Assembly: GCF_003850245.1 (NCBI RefSeq)
Contig: NZ_CP031015.1
Coordinates: 1,364,001 to 1,428,000 of the forward strand
DNA length: 64,000 nt
Source of the DNA: Microbacterium sp. ABRD28
Lineage (GTDB): Bacteria > Actinomycetota > Actinomycetes > Actinomycetales > Microbacteriaceae
Reading direction: 5' to 3'
Position numbers and translations under genes: made by a program. The notes beneath the pieces are model-generated. The model was not told where the DNA came from. It worked only from the letters and a program-made list of their open reading frames with translations, and did not search any database. Shown here piece by piece: positions 43,859 to 52,823 of the stretch (within the stretch, counting starts at the first letter, position 1; each line of letters opens with the position of its first letter).

Positions 43859-44121
43859 CAGCCCGCGTACCGACCCCATCCGACGTCGCGGCGAAGGGGC
43901 TGGCGCAGCCCCCGCTGCGAGAGCGACCAGGCGCTCCGGGCGGGGCGGTCATCGGCGACGGCCTCGGCCGATTCGGCGGCGTACTCCTCGCTGACCACGG
44001 CGATGAGGGCGGCGAGCTCCTCCTCGGTGGGCGCACCGCGACGCACGTCGATCGCGACGGGCGGCAGGGTCTCGCCGGATCCGCCCGCTCCGCCGCCGCG
44101 CGGATCGCTCGCCGTGCTCAC
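43858..44121 (-). CDS. accE: Acyl-CoA carboxylase epsilon subunit
   Basis: This small protein (87 residues) binds and stabilises the AccA3-AccD carboxylase complex in actinobacteria. A Gly/Ser-rich N-terminus is followed by the conserved epsilon core [16 protein letters not shown] and the C-terminal R-S-A-W pattern with WGRYAG-type ending ([16 protein letters not shown]). Its ATG overlaps the accD stop by four bases. Short length and position after accD are typical. Confidence 0.92.
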   Translation of the reverse strand: MSTASDPRGGGAGGSGETLPPVAIDVRRGAPTEEELAALIAVVSEEYAAESAEAVADDRPARSAWSLSQRGLRQPLRRDVGWGRYAG

Positions 44122-45707
44122 AGCGGGATGTTCCCGTGCTTCTTCGGGGGGAGGCTCGCCCGCTTGCCGCGGAGGGACCGCAGCGCCTTGGCGACTGCGA
44201 CCCGCGTCTGGGCAGGCTCGATGATCCCGTCGAGTTCACCGCGCTCGGCGGCGAGGAAGGGAGACGCGACGTTGTAGGTGTATTCGTTGGCGAGGCGGGT
44301 GCGTACCGCCGCGACATCCTCACCCGCTTCCTCAGCGCGCTTGATCTCGCCGCGGTAGAGGATGTTCACCGCGCCCTGACCACCCATCACCGCGATCTCG
44401 GCGGTCGGCCAGGCGAGGTTCACGTCGGCGCCGAGCTGCTTGGAGCCCATCACGATGTAGGCGCCGCCGTAGGCCTTGCGGAGGATGACGGTGACCAGGG
44501 GAACCGTGGCCTCGGCGTAGGCGTACAGCAGCTTCGCGCCGCGGCGGATGACGCCGGTCCACTCCTGATCGGTGCCGGGGAGATACCCGGGCACGTCGAC
44601 CAGGGTGAGGATCGGCACGGAGAACGCATCGCAGAAGCGCACGAACCGGCTCGCCTTCTCGCCCGCGTCGATGTTCAGGGTCCCCGCCATCTGCGAGGGC
44701 TGATTGGCGATCACGCCGACCGTGCGCCCCTCGACCCGGCCGAAGCCGATCACGATGTTGGGGGCGAAGAGGGGCTGCACCTCGAGGAAGTCGCCGTCGT
44801 CGACCAGGTGGCCGATGACGCCGTGGATGTCGTAGGGCTGGTTCGCGGAGTCGGGGATGACGGTGTTGAGGCTTCGATCGGCGTCGGTCGTCTCGAACTC
44901 GAACGCCGTCTCGTAGACCGGCAGCTCCGACATGTTGTTGTCGGGGAGGAACCCCAGGAGCGTGCGGGCGTAGTCGATCGCGTCGTCCTCGTCCTCGGCG
45001 AGGTAGTGCGCCACGCCGGAGCGGGTGTTGTGGGTGTGCGCGCCGCCGAGCTCCTCCATCCCGACGTCTTCGCCGGTGACGGTCTTGATGACGTCGGGCC
45101 CGGTGACGAACATCTGGCTGGTCTTGTCGACCATGATGACGAAGTCGGTCAGGGCGGGGGAGTACACCGCGCCACCGGCGGCGGGCCCCATGATGATCGA
45201 GATCTGGGGGATGACGCCGGAGGCGGCGGTATTCAGGCGGAAGATCTCGCCGTACTTGCCCAGGGCCACCACGCCCTCCTGGATGCGGGCGCCGCCGGAG
45301 TCGAGGATTCCGATGATCGGGATGCCGCCGCGGAGGGCGAACTCCATGATCTTGATGATCTTGTCGCCGGCGACCTCGCCGAGCGAACCGCCGAAGGTGG
45401 AGAAGTCCTGCGCGTAGACCGCGACCGTCCGGCCGTGGATCGTGCCGGTCCCCGTGACGACCGAGTCGCCGTAGGGGCGGGATTTGTCCATGCCGAACGC
45501 GGTCGTGCGGTGGCGGACGTACTCGTCGAACTCGACGAACGAGCCGGTGTCGACCAGCAGTTCGATCCGTTCGCGGGCGGTGAGCTTGTGCTTGGCGTGC
45601 TGCTTCTGCTGCGCCGTCGCCTCGGCGTCGAGAACGGCCTCCTGATAGCGCGCCCGAAGGTCTGCGATCTTGCCTGCGGTCGTGTAGAAGTCGGGCTGAT
45701 CGGTCAC
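44118..45707 (-). CDS. accD: Acyl-CoA carboxylase beta subunit (carboxyltransferase)
   Basis: This 529-residue carboxyltransferase transfers CO2 from biotin to acetyl- or propionyl-CoA. Family motifs include [17 protein letters not shown], the oxyanion-forming GGARIQEGV and [17 protein letters not shown] in the N-half, and [19 protein letters not shown] in the C-half. The start is the GTG at 45707 with TAGGGT seven bases upstream. It is followed by accE and lies head-to-head with birA. Substrate preference between acetyl- and propionyl-CoA cannot be told. Confidence 0.95.
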   Translation of the reverse strand: MTDQPDFYTTAGKIADLRARYQEAVLDAEATAQQKQHAKHKLTARERIELLVDTGSFVEFDEYVRHRTTAFGMDKSRPYGDSVVTGTGTIHGRTVAVYAQDFSTFGGSLGEVAGDKIIKIMEFALRGGIPIIGILDSGGARIQEGVVALGKYGEIFRLNTAASGVIPQISIIMGPAAGGAVYSPALTDFVIMVDKTSQMFVTGPDVIKTVTGEDVGMEELGGAHTHNTRSGVAHYLAEDEDDAIDYARTLLGFLPDNNMSELPVYETAFEFETTDADRSLNTVIPDSANQPYDIHGVIGHLVDDGDFLEVQPLFAPNIVIGFGRVEGRTVGVIANQPSQMAGTLNIDAGEKASRFVRFCDAFSVPILTLVDVPGYLPGTDQEWTGVIRRGAKLLYAYAEATVPLVTVILRKAYGGAYIVMGSKQLGADVNLAWPTAEIAVMGGQGAVNILYRGEIKRAEEAGEDVAAVRTRLANEYTYNVASPFLAAERGELDGIIEPAQTRVAVAKALRSLRGKRASLPPKKHGNIPL

Positions 45708-45714
45708 GGGTTCC

Positions 45715-45720
45715 ACCCTA
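45715..45720 (-). promoter_or_regulatory. -10 box (TAGGGT) for accD
   Basis: TAGGGT on the minus strand, seven bases before the GTG at 45707; same spacing as in accA3. Confidence 0.55.
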
Positions 45721-45727
45721 TCGGCGG

Positions 45728-45741
45728 GGGCTCGCGAGCCC
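45728..45741. promoter_or_regulatory. 14-bp palindrome in the accD promoter region
   Basis: GGGCTCGCGAGCCC is a perfect palindrome between the -10 box and the shared acc element, about where a -35 would lie. It could be a repressor site; no such palindrome is seen upstream of accA3. Confidence 0.35.
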
Positions 45742-45747
45742 TTGGAG

Positions 45748-45759
45748 GGTTCGCACAAG
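45748..45759 (-). promoter_or_regulatory. Shared acc promoter element upstream of accD
   Basis: CTTGTGCGAACC on the minus strand, 11 of 12 bases identical to the accA3 element and at identical distance from start and -10 box. A further GCGAACC lies just upstream, giving a direct repeat. The rest of the 286-base accD-birA gap holds the birA promoter and no gene. Confidence 0.55.
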
Positions 45760-45981
45760 CGGTTCGCGATTCCGCTGTGCTCGGCGCACGCCTGCGGCTG
45801 CGGCCCGCGTCGCGCCCGCGGCATCCGTCCGTCCCTCTCCCCGCGCGCGTATCCGCGCGGCCTAGACGCGTATACCGTGCGGCGGAGAGTCCTCGTTCCG
45901 GCCGATCGTCCGCGCGCGAAGCGGGAGTCGAGGGGTGACCGCGCCGCGCGCAAGCCCCCCGCGTGCCGAACCGACCGCGCA

Positions 45982-45987
45982 TAGGGT
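45982..45987 (+). promoter_or_regulatory. -10 box (TAGGGT) for birA
   Basis: TAGGGT, six bases before the ATG at 45994; leaderless layout. Confidence 0.5.
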
Positions 45988-45993
45988 GAGGTC

Positions 45994-46791
45994 ATGCCGA
46001 TCCCCACCGACGGGTATCCCCGCGCCGCCGCCGTCAGCCCCCGCGTCCAGATCACCGAGTCCACCGACTCCACCAACGCCGACGTCCTCGCCGCCGCCGG
46101 CGCCGACCCGGCCGGCTGGCCGCATCTCTCGGTGCTCCTCACCACCGACCAGCGCGCCGGGCGCGGCCGCCTCGACCGCAGCTGGACCACTCCGCCCGGC
46201 ACCGCCCTGGCGATGTCGGTCGTCGTCCGCGTGCCCGCCCTCCCCGTCGGAGCACGCGGGTGGATCCCGCTCGTCGCCGGCGCCGCGATGGCCCGCGCCG
46301 TCGGCGCTCAGCTGCGCGGCACGCCCCACTCGGCCACGCTCAAGTGGCCGAACGACGTGCTCATCGACGGCGGCAAGGTCTGCGGCATCCTCGCCGAGGT
46401 CGTTCCGGGCGACCCCGACGCCGTCGTCGTCGGTGCCGGGGTGAACACACGGATGACACGGGCAGACCTCCCGGTCGACACCGCCGTCTCCTTCGCCGCC
46501 CTCGGCCTGAGCTGCGACGACGACCGCCTCGTCGCCGACTTCCTCTCGGCGCTCGATGAGCAGCTCAGTGCGCTGGTCGCCGGAGGAGGGGATGCCGCCG
46601 CATCCGGGGTCTCCGGAGAGGTGAGCGCCCTGTGCTCGACCCTCGGCGCCGACGTCGCCGTGCACCTGCCCGACGGCACCCGCCTCACCGGCCGCGCCGC
46701 CCGGCTCGACGCCGACGGGCGGCTGGTCGTCGAAGACGCCACGGGGCTCGAGACCGCGGTCTCGGCCGGAGACGTCGTGCACGTGCGCTGA
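45994..46791 (+). CDS. birA: Biotin--[acetyl-CoA-carboxylase] ligase
   Basis: This 265-residue ligase attaches biotin to the lysine of the AccA3 biotinyl domain. The biotin/ATP-binding stretch [15 protein letters not shown] and [16 protein letters not shown] are intact, with the C-terminal SH3-like domain after residue 210. It lacks the N-terminal DNA-binding domain of E. coli BirA, so it is a plain ligase, not a repressor. It is divergent from accD, whose complex it activates. Confidence 0.95.
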   Translation: MPIPTDGYPRAAAVSPRVQITESTDSTNADVLAAAGADPAGWPHLSVLLTTDQRAGRGRLDRSWTTPPGTALAMSVVVRVPALPVGARGWIPLVAGAAMARAVGAQLRGTPHSATLKWPNDVLIDGGKVCGILAEVVPGDPDAVVVGAGVNTRMTRADLPVDTAVSFAALGLSCDDDRLVADFLSALDEQLSALVAGGGDAAASGVSGEVSALCSTLGADVAVHLPDGTRLTGRAARLDADGRLVVEDATGLETAVSAGDVVHVR

Positions 46792-46836
46792 TCCGATTCC
46801 GGGCGGGAGCGGCGCTCGCCGGGTGTGGTGCGCCCG

Positions 46837-46860
46837 ATTGTCGGGCCCTGCCCCGACAAT
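46837..46860 (+). promoter_or_regulatory. Inverted repeat just before the PH-domain gene
   Basis: ATTGTCGGG and CCCGACAAT are exact reverse complements six bases apart. The repeat ends six bases before the ATG at 46867, so it is either an operator over the promoter or a hairpin at the 5' end of the message. Confidence 0.5.
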
Positions 46861-46866
46861 GGGTGC

Positions 46867-47451
46867 ATGACGCACCCGACCAGCTTCGCCGGGCGTCCTG
46901 CCACTCCCGCACCGGGAGTGCCGACGCCCGAGCTGCGGATCGCGCGGGTGCGCTCGCATGCCCGGAGGCTTTTCTGGTCGGCGCTCATCCTCATCGCGGT
47001 CGCCGGCGCGGCCGGTTTCTTCTGGGGGAATCTTCCGGCGCCGTTCGAGAATTGGATGCTGCTGACCGCAGCCGCCGTCGTCGTGTTCCTCCTCGTGCTC
47101 CTGCCGTTCGTGGCCTGGTGGAGTCGCGTCTACACGATCACGACGCGAAGGGTCATCGAGCGTTCCGGGATCTTCGCCACCCGTCGCCGCGATCTGTCCC
47201 ATGTGCGGGGCTACACGATCCAGGTGCGTCGAGGCATTCTGCAGCGGATGTGGGGAGCAGGAACCCTCACCCTCTTCAACGGTGCCGACGAGCCGCTCCG
47301 GATGAAGAACATCCCCGGCGTCGTCCTCGTGCACGAGGTGCTCGTCGACCAGGTCGAGGTCAACCAGATCCTCGCGCATCGTGATGCGCAGGCCTCGGTG
47401 TCGGGGCCGTACCCGCCGGGACCGCCGCCGCCTCTGCCGCAGCTCGGCTGA
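46867..47451 (+). CDS. PH-domain (bPH2-like) membrane protein
   Basis: The protein has 194 residues. Two membrane helices (about 35-55 and 62-85) precede a bacterial pleckstrin-homology-like domain with the typical opening YTITTRRVIERSGIFATRRRDLSHVRGYTIQVRRGILQRM and GAGTLTLFNG. The C-terminus is Pro-rich. Members of this family occur widely in Gram-positive bacteria; their role is not known. The ATG at 46867 begins right after an inverted repeat and lacks a clear ribosome-binding site. Confidence 0.85.
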   Translation: MTHPTSFAGRPATPAPGVPTPELRIARVRSHARRLFWSALILIAVAGAAGFFWGNLPAPFENWMLLTAAAVVVFLLVLLPFVAWWSRVYTITTRRVIERSGIFATRRRDLSHVRGYTIQVRRGILQRMWGAGTLTLFNGADEPLRMKNIPGVVLVHEVLVDQVEVNQILAHRDAQASVSGPYPPGPPPPLPQLG

Positions 47452-47545
47452 CGCGGTCCGCGCCTGCCGGTGGGCCGGCGACGGGGCGGGACCGGCCGCC
47501 TGCGCCGGCCTCGCGTCTGCGTGAACTCGCCGACTGCGCGAAGAT

Positions 47546-47576
47546 GGCCACGGCGCGAAAAGGCCACGGCGCGAAA
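47546..47576 (+). repeat. Two 15-base direct repeats before purK
   Basis: GGCCACGGCGCGAAA occurs at 47546-47560 and 47562-47576. It lies 27 bases upstream of the purK start, in a 151-base gap that holds nothing else recognisable. Confidence 0.5.
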
Positions 47577-47602
47577 GAAGCAGTCGAGCGGAAGGATGTC
47601 CC

Positions 47603-48736
47603 ATGGCGTTGCGAGTCGGAGTCGTCGGGGGAGGGCAGCTGGCGCGGATGATGATCGCGCCGGCCGTCGAGCTAGGGGTCGAGCTGCGGGTCCTGGCTGA
47701 GGACGACGGGATGGCCGCGGCGCTCGCCGCTACCGCGGTCGGCGACTACCGCGACGCCGACACCGTGCTGCGGTTCGCCCGCGATGTCGATGTCGTCACC
47801 TTCGACCACGAGCATGTGCCCCAGGACGTCCTCGGCGCCCTCGTCGATGCAGGTGTGGCCGTGCGCCCCGGGCCCCACGCGCTGCGGTTCGCTCAGGACA
47901 AGCTGCACATGCGCCGGCGCCTCGCCGAGCTCGGCATGCCCCAGCCCGACTGGGCAGCCGTCAGCGATGCCGCCGGGATCGGGGCCTTCCTCGCCGATCA
48001 TGGCGGCCGTGCCGTGGTGAAGACCCCGCGGGGTGGCTATGACGGAAAGGGCGTGCGCGTGGTGTCATCCGAACACGACGCCGACGACTGGTTCACGGCC
48101 CTCGCCGAAGACGGTCGCGGCGGCGAGCTTCTCATCGAGGAACTCGTTCCCTTCACCCGCGAACTCGCCCAGCAGGTCGCTCGGCGCCCGTCGGGCGAGG
48201 TGCGGGCGTACCCGATCGTCGAGACGGTCCAGCGCGACGGCGTCTGCGCCGAGGTGCTCGCTCCGGCCCAGCGCACGGGGGAACGCGAGCAGCAGGTCAC
48301 CAGTGAGATCGCCGTCGGTATCGCCGAGGGGCTGGATGTGTCGGGGATGCTGGCGGTCGAACTCTTCGAGACCGCCGACCGTGTGCTCGTGAACGAGCTC
48401 GCGATGCGCCCCCACAACAGCGGCCACTGGACCCAGGACGGCGCGGTCACGAGTCAGTTCGAGCAGCACCTGCGCGCCGTGCTCGACCTGCCGCTCGGCG
48501 ACCCGTCACCCAAGGCACCGTGGACCGTCATGATCAACATCCTCGGGGGTCCCGCCGAAGGCGGCCTCACCGAACGATTCAGCGACGCGATGGCCCGCCA
48601 CCCCGAGGCGAAGGTGCACACGTACGGCAAGGCGCCGCGGCCCGGCCGAAAGGTGGGGCACGTCAACGTGTCGGGCGACGACCTCGACGACGTCGCCTAC
48701 GCCGCCCGGGCGGCGGCGGCGATGTTCCTTGACTGA
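47603..48736 (+). CDS. purK: N5-carboxyaminoimidazole ribonucleotide synthase
   Basis: This ATP-grasp enzyme (377 residues) makes N5-CAIR from AIR, ATP and bicarbonate in purine synthesis. It shows VGVVGGGQLARMM at the start, FDHEHVP, the ATP-grasp loop KTPRGGYDGKGV, and the catalytic NELAMRPHNSGHWT. The ATG has GCGGAAGGATGTCCC upstream. purE follows after a 190-base gap filled by a tandem array, where most relatives have the two genes close together. Confidence 0.96.
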   Translation: MALRVGVVGGGQLARMMIAPAVELGVELRVLAEDDGMAAALAATAVGDYRDADTVLRFARDVDVVTFDHEHVPQDVLGALVDAGVAVRPGPHALRFAQDKLHMRRRLAELGMPQPDWAAVSDAAGIGAFLADHGGRAVVKTPRGGYDGKGVRVVSSEHDADDWFTALAEDGRGGELLIEELVPFTRELAQQVARRPSGEVRAYPIVETVQRDGVCAEVLAPAQRTGEREQQVTSEIAVGIAEGLDVSGMLAVELFETADRVLVNELAMRPHNSGHWTQDGAVTSQFEQHLRAVLDLPLGDPSPKAPWTVMINILGGPAEGGLTERFSDAMARHPEAKVHTYGKAPRPGRKVGHVNVSGDDLDDVAYAARAAAAMFLD

Positions 48737-48753
48737 GCAGCACCGGCATCTCA

Positions 48754-48887
48754 GCGCCGACGGCACCCTCGGCACCGGCGCTTGCGCGCCGACGGCACCC
48801 TCAGCACCGGCGCTTGCGCGCCGACGGCACCCTCAGCACCGGCGCTTGCGCGCCGACGGCACCCTCAGCACCGGCGCTTGCGCGCCG
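48754..48887. repeat. 32-bp tandem array between purK and purE
   Basis: Four 32-base units start at 48754, 48786, 48818 and 48850, plus a six-base remnant at 48882. Apart from one base in the first unit (CTCGG versus CTCAG) they are identical. Each contains the hairpin GGCGC-TTGC-GCGCC. There are no unique spacers, so this is not CRISPR. Confidence 0.9.
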
Positions 48888-48914
48888 TTGCGGGCTTCTT
48901 CCAGTTCGGCGCCC

Positions 48915-48920
48915 TAGCCT
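48915..48920 (+). promoter_or_regulatory. -10 box (TAGCCT) for purE
   Basis: TAGCCT, six bases before the GTG at 48927. It implies purE has its own leaderless transcript in addition to any readthrough from purK. Confidence 0.5.
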
Positions 48921-48926
48921 TATCGG

Positions 48927-49493
48927 GTGACTGGGTCTTTCGCGAGCGCTGAATCCGACGCGCGCACCGCTCCGCATCACGACTCCCCGCTGCACGCGGC
49001 CTCCGAGCCGCTGGTCGGCGTGGTCATGGGGTCCGACTCCGACTGGCGGGTCATGAGCGACGCCTCCCAGGTGCTCACCGACTTCGGCATCCCGCACGAG
49101 GTCGAGGTCGTCTCGGCGCACCGCACGCCCGACAAGCTCATGGCGTACGGGCGCGGGGCGCGGGCCCGCGGCATCCGTGTGATCATCGCCGGCGCCGGCG
49201 GTGCCGCGCACCTGCCCGGCATGCTCGCCTCGGTCACCGCCCTGCCCGTGGTCGGCGTGCCGGTGCAGCTGGCGACCCTCGACGGGCTCGACTCGCTCCT
49301 GAGCATCGTCCAGATGCCCGCCGGCATCCCCGTCGCAACCGTGTCGATCAACGGGGCCAAGAACGCCGGGCTCCTCGCCATCCGCATCATCGGGACGGGC
49401 GACCCCCGCGTCGCCGAGCAGGTCGAGGCGTACGCCCGTGACCTCGAGGCGGCGGTGGAGGAGAAGAACCGCCGCCTGAAGGAGTCGCTGTGA
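48927..49493 (+). CDS. purE: N5-carboxyaminoimidazole ribonucleotide mutase
   Basis: This 188-residue enzyme converts N5-CAIR to CAIR, the step after PurK. The core begins at [23 protein letters not shown] carries the catalytic His, and [10 protein letters not shown] is conserved. The first 28 residues (after the GTG at 48927) are extra compared with most PurE proteins. The stop overlaps the GTG of the LCP gene, so purine and cell-wall genes share a transcript. Confidence 0.95.
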   Translation: MTGSFASAESDARTAPHHDSPLHAASEPLVGVVMGSDSDWRVMSDASQVLTDFGIPHEVEVVSAHRTPDKLMAYGRGARARGIRVIIAGAGGAAHLPGMLASVTALPVVGVPVQLATLDGLDSLLSIVQMPAGIPVATVSINGAKNAGLLAIRIIGTGDPRVAEQVEAYARDLEAAVEEKNRRLKESL

Positions 49494-50941
49494 GCGTGGC
49501 GAGCCCGCCGCGGACGACGACGCGCGGATCATCCGGTGCGCGCGGCCGCGTGCTCGAGGAGCGCCCGCTGCGCTTCCCCGACGCCGGCTCGACGGCGATG
49601 ATGACCACGCGCGGCTGGTGGCTGGTGGGACTCAACTTCCTGCTCCCGGGCTCGGCGCAGATCGTCGCCGGCAATCGCCGCCTCGGCCGGGTCGGCATCG
49701 CCGCGACCCTGGTGTCGTGGGTCCTGGCCGTCGGCGCCGTGCTCACCTCCGCCTTCGCGCAGACCCTTTTCCTCACCCTCGCGACCAACTGGTTCGTGCT
49801 GCTGCTCGTCCAGGTGATCCTCATCGCGTATGCCGCCCTGTGGATCGTGCTGACGATCGACACGCTGCGGCTGGTCCGGCTGGTCCGCACCGGACGAGCC
49901 GCCCGCTTCGGCATCGCCGCGTTCGCCGTCGCCCTGCTCGTCGTCGCCAGCGGCACCGTCGGGTACGCCGCGCAGGTCACCGGTACGGCACGCGACACCC
50001 TCGGCGCGATCTTCGGTGCGAGTGGGCCCTCCGTCCCTCCGTCGGATGGGTACTACAACATCCTGCTCCTCGGTGCCGACAGCGGAGAGGGCCGCGATTC
50101 GATGCGGTTCGACAGCATTTCGGTCGTCTCGGTGAACGCCGACACCGGTGCGACGACCATCACCGGCATCCCGCGCGACATGCCCCACTTCCCCTTCGCA
50201 CCCGGGCCGATGCAGGACCGCTATCCCGACGGCCACCAGGGATTCGCCGACCCCAGCTGCGGGTGGGGGAGCGGGATCAACCAGCTCCGCACCGAGGTGG
50301 AGGTCTGCCAGGACGGCAACACCATCTACCCCGATGCGGTGGCCAACGGCTCGGCTCCCGGCATCGAGGCGACGAAGGATGCCGCCGAAGGCATACTCGG
50401 GATCGAGATCCCGTACTACGTCTTCATCGACATGCACGGCTTCGCCTCGCTCGTGGACGCGCTCGGCGGTGTCGAGATCGAGGTCGCCGAACGCCTGCCC
50501 AAGGGCGGCGGGCCGGCCTACGACGGTCAGCCCGCCGAGGAATGGGCCATCGGATGGATCGATCCGGGCCTGCAGCGCATGGACGGCGACACCGCGCAGT
50601 GGTACGCCCGTTCGCGATACACCACGAGCGACTTCGACCGGATGCAGCGCCAGCGCATCCTGCAGCAGGCGATCCTCAACCAGTTCACTCCGCAGACGGT
50701 GTTGACCCGGTTCCAGGACATCGCCGCCGCCGGCGCCGACATCGTCGAGACCGACCTGCCGCAGTCGTTGCTGCCCTACCTGGCCGATCTGGCGCTGAAG
50801 GCGCAGGAGCAGCCGGTCACGACGATCGAGCTCATCCCCGAGTTCGGCATCGACGAGTACGACCCCGACTACGCCTACGTGCAAGAGCTCGTGCGCACCG
50901 CGCTTCATCCGCCCACCCCGACGCCGACGCCGGAGGGCTGA
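49490..50941 (+). CDS. LytR-CpsA-Psr family wall-polymer ligase
   Basis: LCP proteins attach teichoic acids, polysaccharides or arabinogalactan to peptidoglycan outside the membrane. This one has 483 residues: a cytoplasmic N-terminus, four membrane helices (about 42-160; most LCP proteins have one), then the LCP domain with [31 protein letters not shown] and [15 protein letters not shown], holding the conserved Arg and Asp residues. It starts at a GTG overlapping purE. The downstream glycosyltransferase overlaps its stop by one base. With the rml and Wzm/Wzt genes it suggests wall anchoring of a rhamnose polymer. Confidence 0.93.
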   Translation: MSVASPPRTTTRGSSGARGRVLEERPLRFPDAGSTAMMTTRGWWLVGLNFLLPGSAQIVAGNRRLGRVGIAATLVSWVLAVGAVLTSAFAQTLFLTLATNWFVLLLVQVILIAYAALWIVLTIDTLRLVRLVRTGRAARFGIAAFAVALLVVASGTVGYAAQVTGTARDTLGAIFGASGPSVPPSDGYYNILLLGADSGEGRDSMRFDSISVVSVNADTGATTITGIPRDMPHFPFAPGPMQDRYPDGHQGFADPSCGWGSGINQLRTEVEVCQDGNTIYPDAVANGSAPGIEATKDAAEGILGIEIPYYVFIDMHGFASLVDALGGVEIEVAERLPKGGGPAYDGQPAEEWAIGWIDPGLQRMDGDTAQWYARSRYTTSDFDRMQRQRILQQAILNQFTPQTVLTRFQDIAAAGADIVETDLPQSLLPYLADLALKAQEQPVTTIELIPEFGIDEYDPDYAYVQELVRTALHPPTPTPTPEG

Positions 50942-52074
50942 TGACCGCCACGCTCCGAGTCATGCTCGACCAGGTCGCGGTGCCGACCGACAATGACCTC
51001 GCCGAGGCATCCCGCGAACTCGCCCGCGCACTCGTCGCCGGGGCTCCCTCGGGAACCGAGGTCGAAGCGATCGTGCCCGCGCAGACGGATGCCACGGCGC
51101 TGCGTGCCGCCGTTCCCGGGCTTGCGGGGGTACATCCCGCGGCGCTGCCGCGCCGCGAGCTGTCGGTGGCCGTGCAGCTGGGCGCACCCACGGGCATCGG
51201 TGCGGGCATGATCCACTCGCCGACGCTCATGGCGCCGCTCGTGCGCCACGACCGGGTGCACAATCACGACCAGACGGTCGTCACCGTCTGGGACAGCCGG
51301 GCGTGGGATGCGCCGGGCGAGCTGCCTCGCGGTGCGCTGTCGTTCCAGCGGGCGATGATCAAGCGCGCCGCGAAGCACGCCGACGCTGTCGTCGTGCCGA
51401 CCCACGCCCTCGCACGAAGGATCGCGGGGGTTGTGAACCTGGGGGAGCGGATCCGTGTCATTCCCGGCGCGGCGCCGCTCGGCTTCGCCGTGCCGAACGA
51501 CGAGGTCGGCCGGCGGCGAGAGCTCGACCTACCCGAGGGATTCGTGCTGCTCGCCGGTTCGGCGTCACGGAGTTCGGACGGGCTCGCGGTCGGGCTGGCC
51601 GCGGTGGCGCGATCGGGTGTGGACCTGCCCGTCGTCGTGATCGACGCGCCGGAGGGGGAGGAGCCGACGATCGCCGACCTCGCCGAGGCGGCCGGGCTCC
51701 CCGAACGACGCCTTCACGTGCGCGGAGCGTTGGAGACCTGGAACCGCGCTGCAGTCTTCGGTGCGGCGCTGGCGTTTCTCGCGCCGTCGCGGCGCGAGGC
51801 GTTCCCCTGGCGGGTGGTCGACGCGATGACGCTCGGCGTACCGATTCTCGCCGCGGCATCCGATTCCCATGCCGAGGTGGTCTCGGACGGCGGCCAGCTC
51901 GTCGACGAGACGGATGATGCCGTGCTGGGTGACGCGCTCGGGTCTGCGTTGGCGGAGGCGCTCGGGTCGGTGTCGGCCGCAGAGCGGCTGGGCGTGCTCG
52001 CGGCGGACCGCGGACGGGCGTTCTCCTGGGCGGAAGCGGCCGACAAGGTGTGGCACCTGCACGCCGACCTGTGA
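50941..52074 (+). CDS. Glycosyltransferase, GT4-like
   Basis: The protein has 377 residues of GT-B type. The acceptor half holds HNHDQTVVTVWDSRAWDAPGELP, KHADAVVVPTHALARRI and IPGAAPLG; the donor-binding half has FVLLAGSASRSSDGLAVGL and RREAFPWRVVDAMTLGVPILAAA. In that last motif the second Glu of the usual E-x7-E is Asp. Donor and acceptor are unknown. The ATG at 50941 overlaps the LCP stop by one base. Its stop is two bases from the converging Wzt gene. Confidence 0.88.
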   Translation: MTATLRVMLDQVAVPTDNDLAEASRELARALVAGAPSGTEVEAIVPAQTDATALRAAVPGLAGVHPAALPRRELSVAVQLGAPTGIGAGMIHSPTLMAPLVRHDRVHNHDQTVVTVWDSRAWDAPGELPRGALSFQRAMIKRAAKHADAVVVPTHALARRIAGVVNLGERIRVIPGAAPLGFAVPNDEVGRRRELDLPEGFVLLAGSASRSSDGLAVGLAAVARSGVDLPVVVIDAPEGEEPTIADLAEAAGLPERRLHVRGALETWNRAAVFGAALAFLAPSRREAFPWRVVDAMTLGVPILAAASDSHAEVVSDGGQLVDETDDAVLGDALGSALAEALGSVSAAERLGVLAADRGRAFSWAEAADKVWHLHADL

Positions 52075-52076
52075 GA

Positions 52077-52823
52077 TCAGGCGCGGAGGCGCCGGACGGC
52101 CTCCTTGCTGTCGCCGTCGAACGCGATCCTTCCCGATTGCAAGAGAATTCCGCGTTCGCACAAGTCGGACACCATGTTGAGATCGTGGCTCACGACGACG
52201 AGTGTTTTCCCGGCCGCGTGCAATTCTCGGATCCGCGCCAGGCACTTCTTCTGGAAGGGCTCGTCGCCCACCGACAGAATCTCGTCGATGAGGAGGATGT
52301 CCACCTCAGTGTGGATCGCGACGGAGAAGGCGAGGCGCAGGAACATCCCCGACGAATAGTGCTTGACCTCAGTGTCGATGAACTGCTCGATCTCGCTGAA
52401 GGCCACGATGTCGTCGAAGCGCTCCTCGGTCTCGCGCCTGCTCATACCGAGGATCGCCGCATTGAGGAAAATGTTCTCCCGACCGGACAGGTCCGGATGG
52501 AACCCTGCGCCGACCTCGATCAGTCCGGCCACCCGACCGCGTGTGAGGACCTTCCCGCTATCGGGACGGAGGACGCCTGAGATCATCTTCAGGGTCGTGG
52601 ACTTACCGGACCCGTTGAAGCCCATGAGGGCGACCGACTCGCCTTCGCCGATCTCAAAGGTGATGCCGTCGAGCGCGCGGAACCGCGACGACAGCGGCTT
52701 GCGGCGCAGCGCGGCCACGAATGACTCCTTGATGGAGTGCGTGTGGCGCAGAGTGAAGTCCTTCCGGACATTCTCGACGACGATGCGGGGCCGCACGGCC
52801 ACGAGATCAGAGGTCCTGGGCAA
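52077..52823 (-). CDS. wzt: Polysaccharide ABC exporter ATP-binding protein (Wzt/TagH type)
   Basis: This 248-residue ATPase powers export of a lipid-linked polysaccharide. Walker A is GFNGSGKST (68-76), the signature is YSSGMFLRL (altered LSGGQ, as usual in this family), and Walker B is DILLIDEILSVGD. The motif GLIEVGAGFHPDLSGRENI is characteristic of O-antigen and teichoic-acid exporters. There is no C-terminal carbohydrate-binding domain, so chain-end recognition is not through Wzt. It overlaps the permease gene by 17 bases. Confidence 0.95.
   Translation of the reverse strand: MPRTSDLVAVRPRIVVENVRKDFTLRHTHSIKESFVAALRRKPLSSRFRALDGITFEIGEGESVALMGFNGSGKSTTLKMISGVLRPDSGKVLTRGRVAGLIEVGAGFHPDLSGRENIFLNAAILGMSRRETEERFDDIVAFSEIEQFIDTEVKHYSSGMFLRLAFSVAIHTEVDILLIDEILSVGDEPFQKKCLARIRELHAAGKTLVVVSHDLNMVSDLCERGILLQSGRIAFDGDSKEAVRRLRA

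Noticed and set aside
43570..43994. Small frames in the gap before accE
   Set aside because: They run through several hairpins and a terminator and have no ribosome-binding site or conserved motif; accE on the other strand is the real gene.
45742..45984. Small plus-strand frame in the accD-birA gap
   Set aside because: Composition is Arg/Ala/Pro-rich with no family resemblance, and the interval is explained by two divergent promoters.
48754..48887. CRISPR-like array
   Set aside because: The 32-base units abut with no unique spacers and no cas genes are present.
48729..48917. Short open frame through the 32-bp array between purK and purE
   Set aside because: The frame exists only because the repeat lacks stops; its translation is repetitive, with no start signal.
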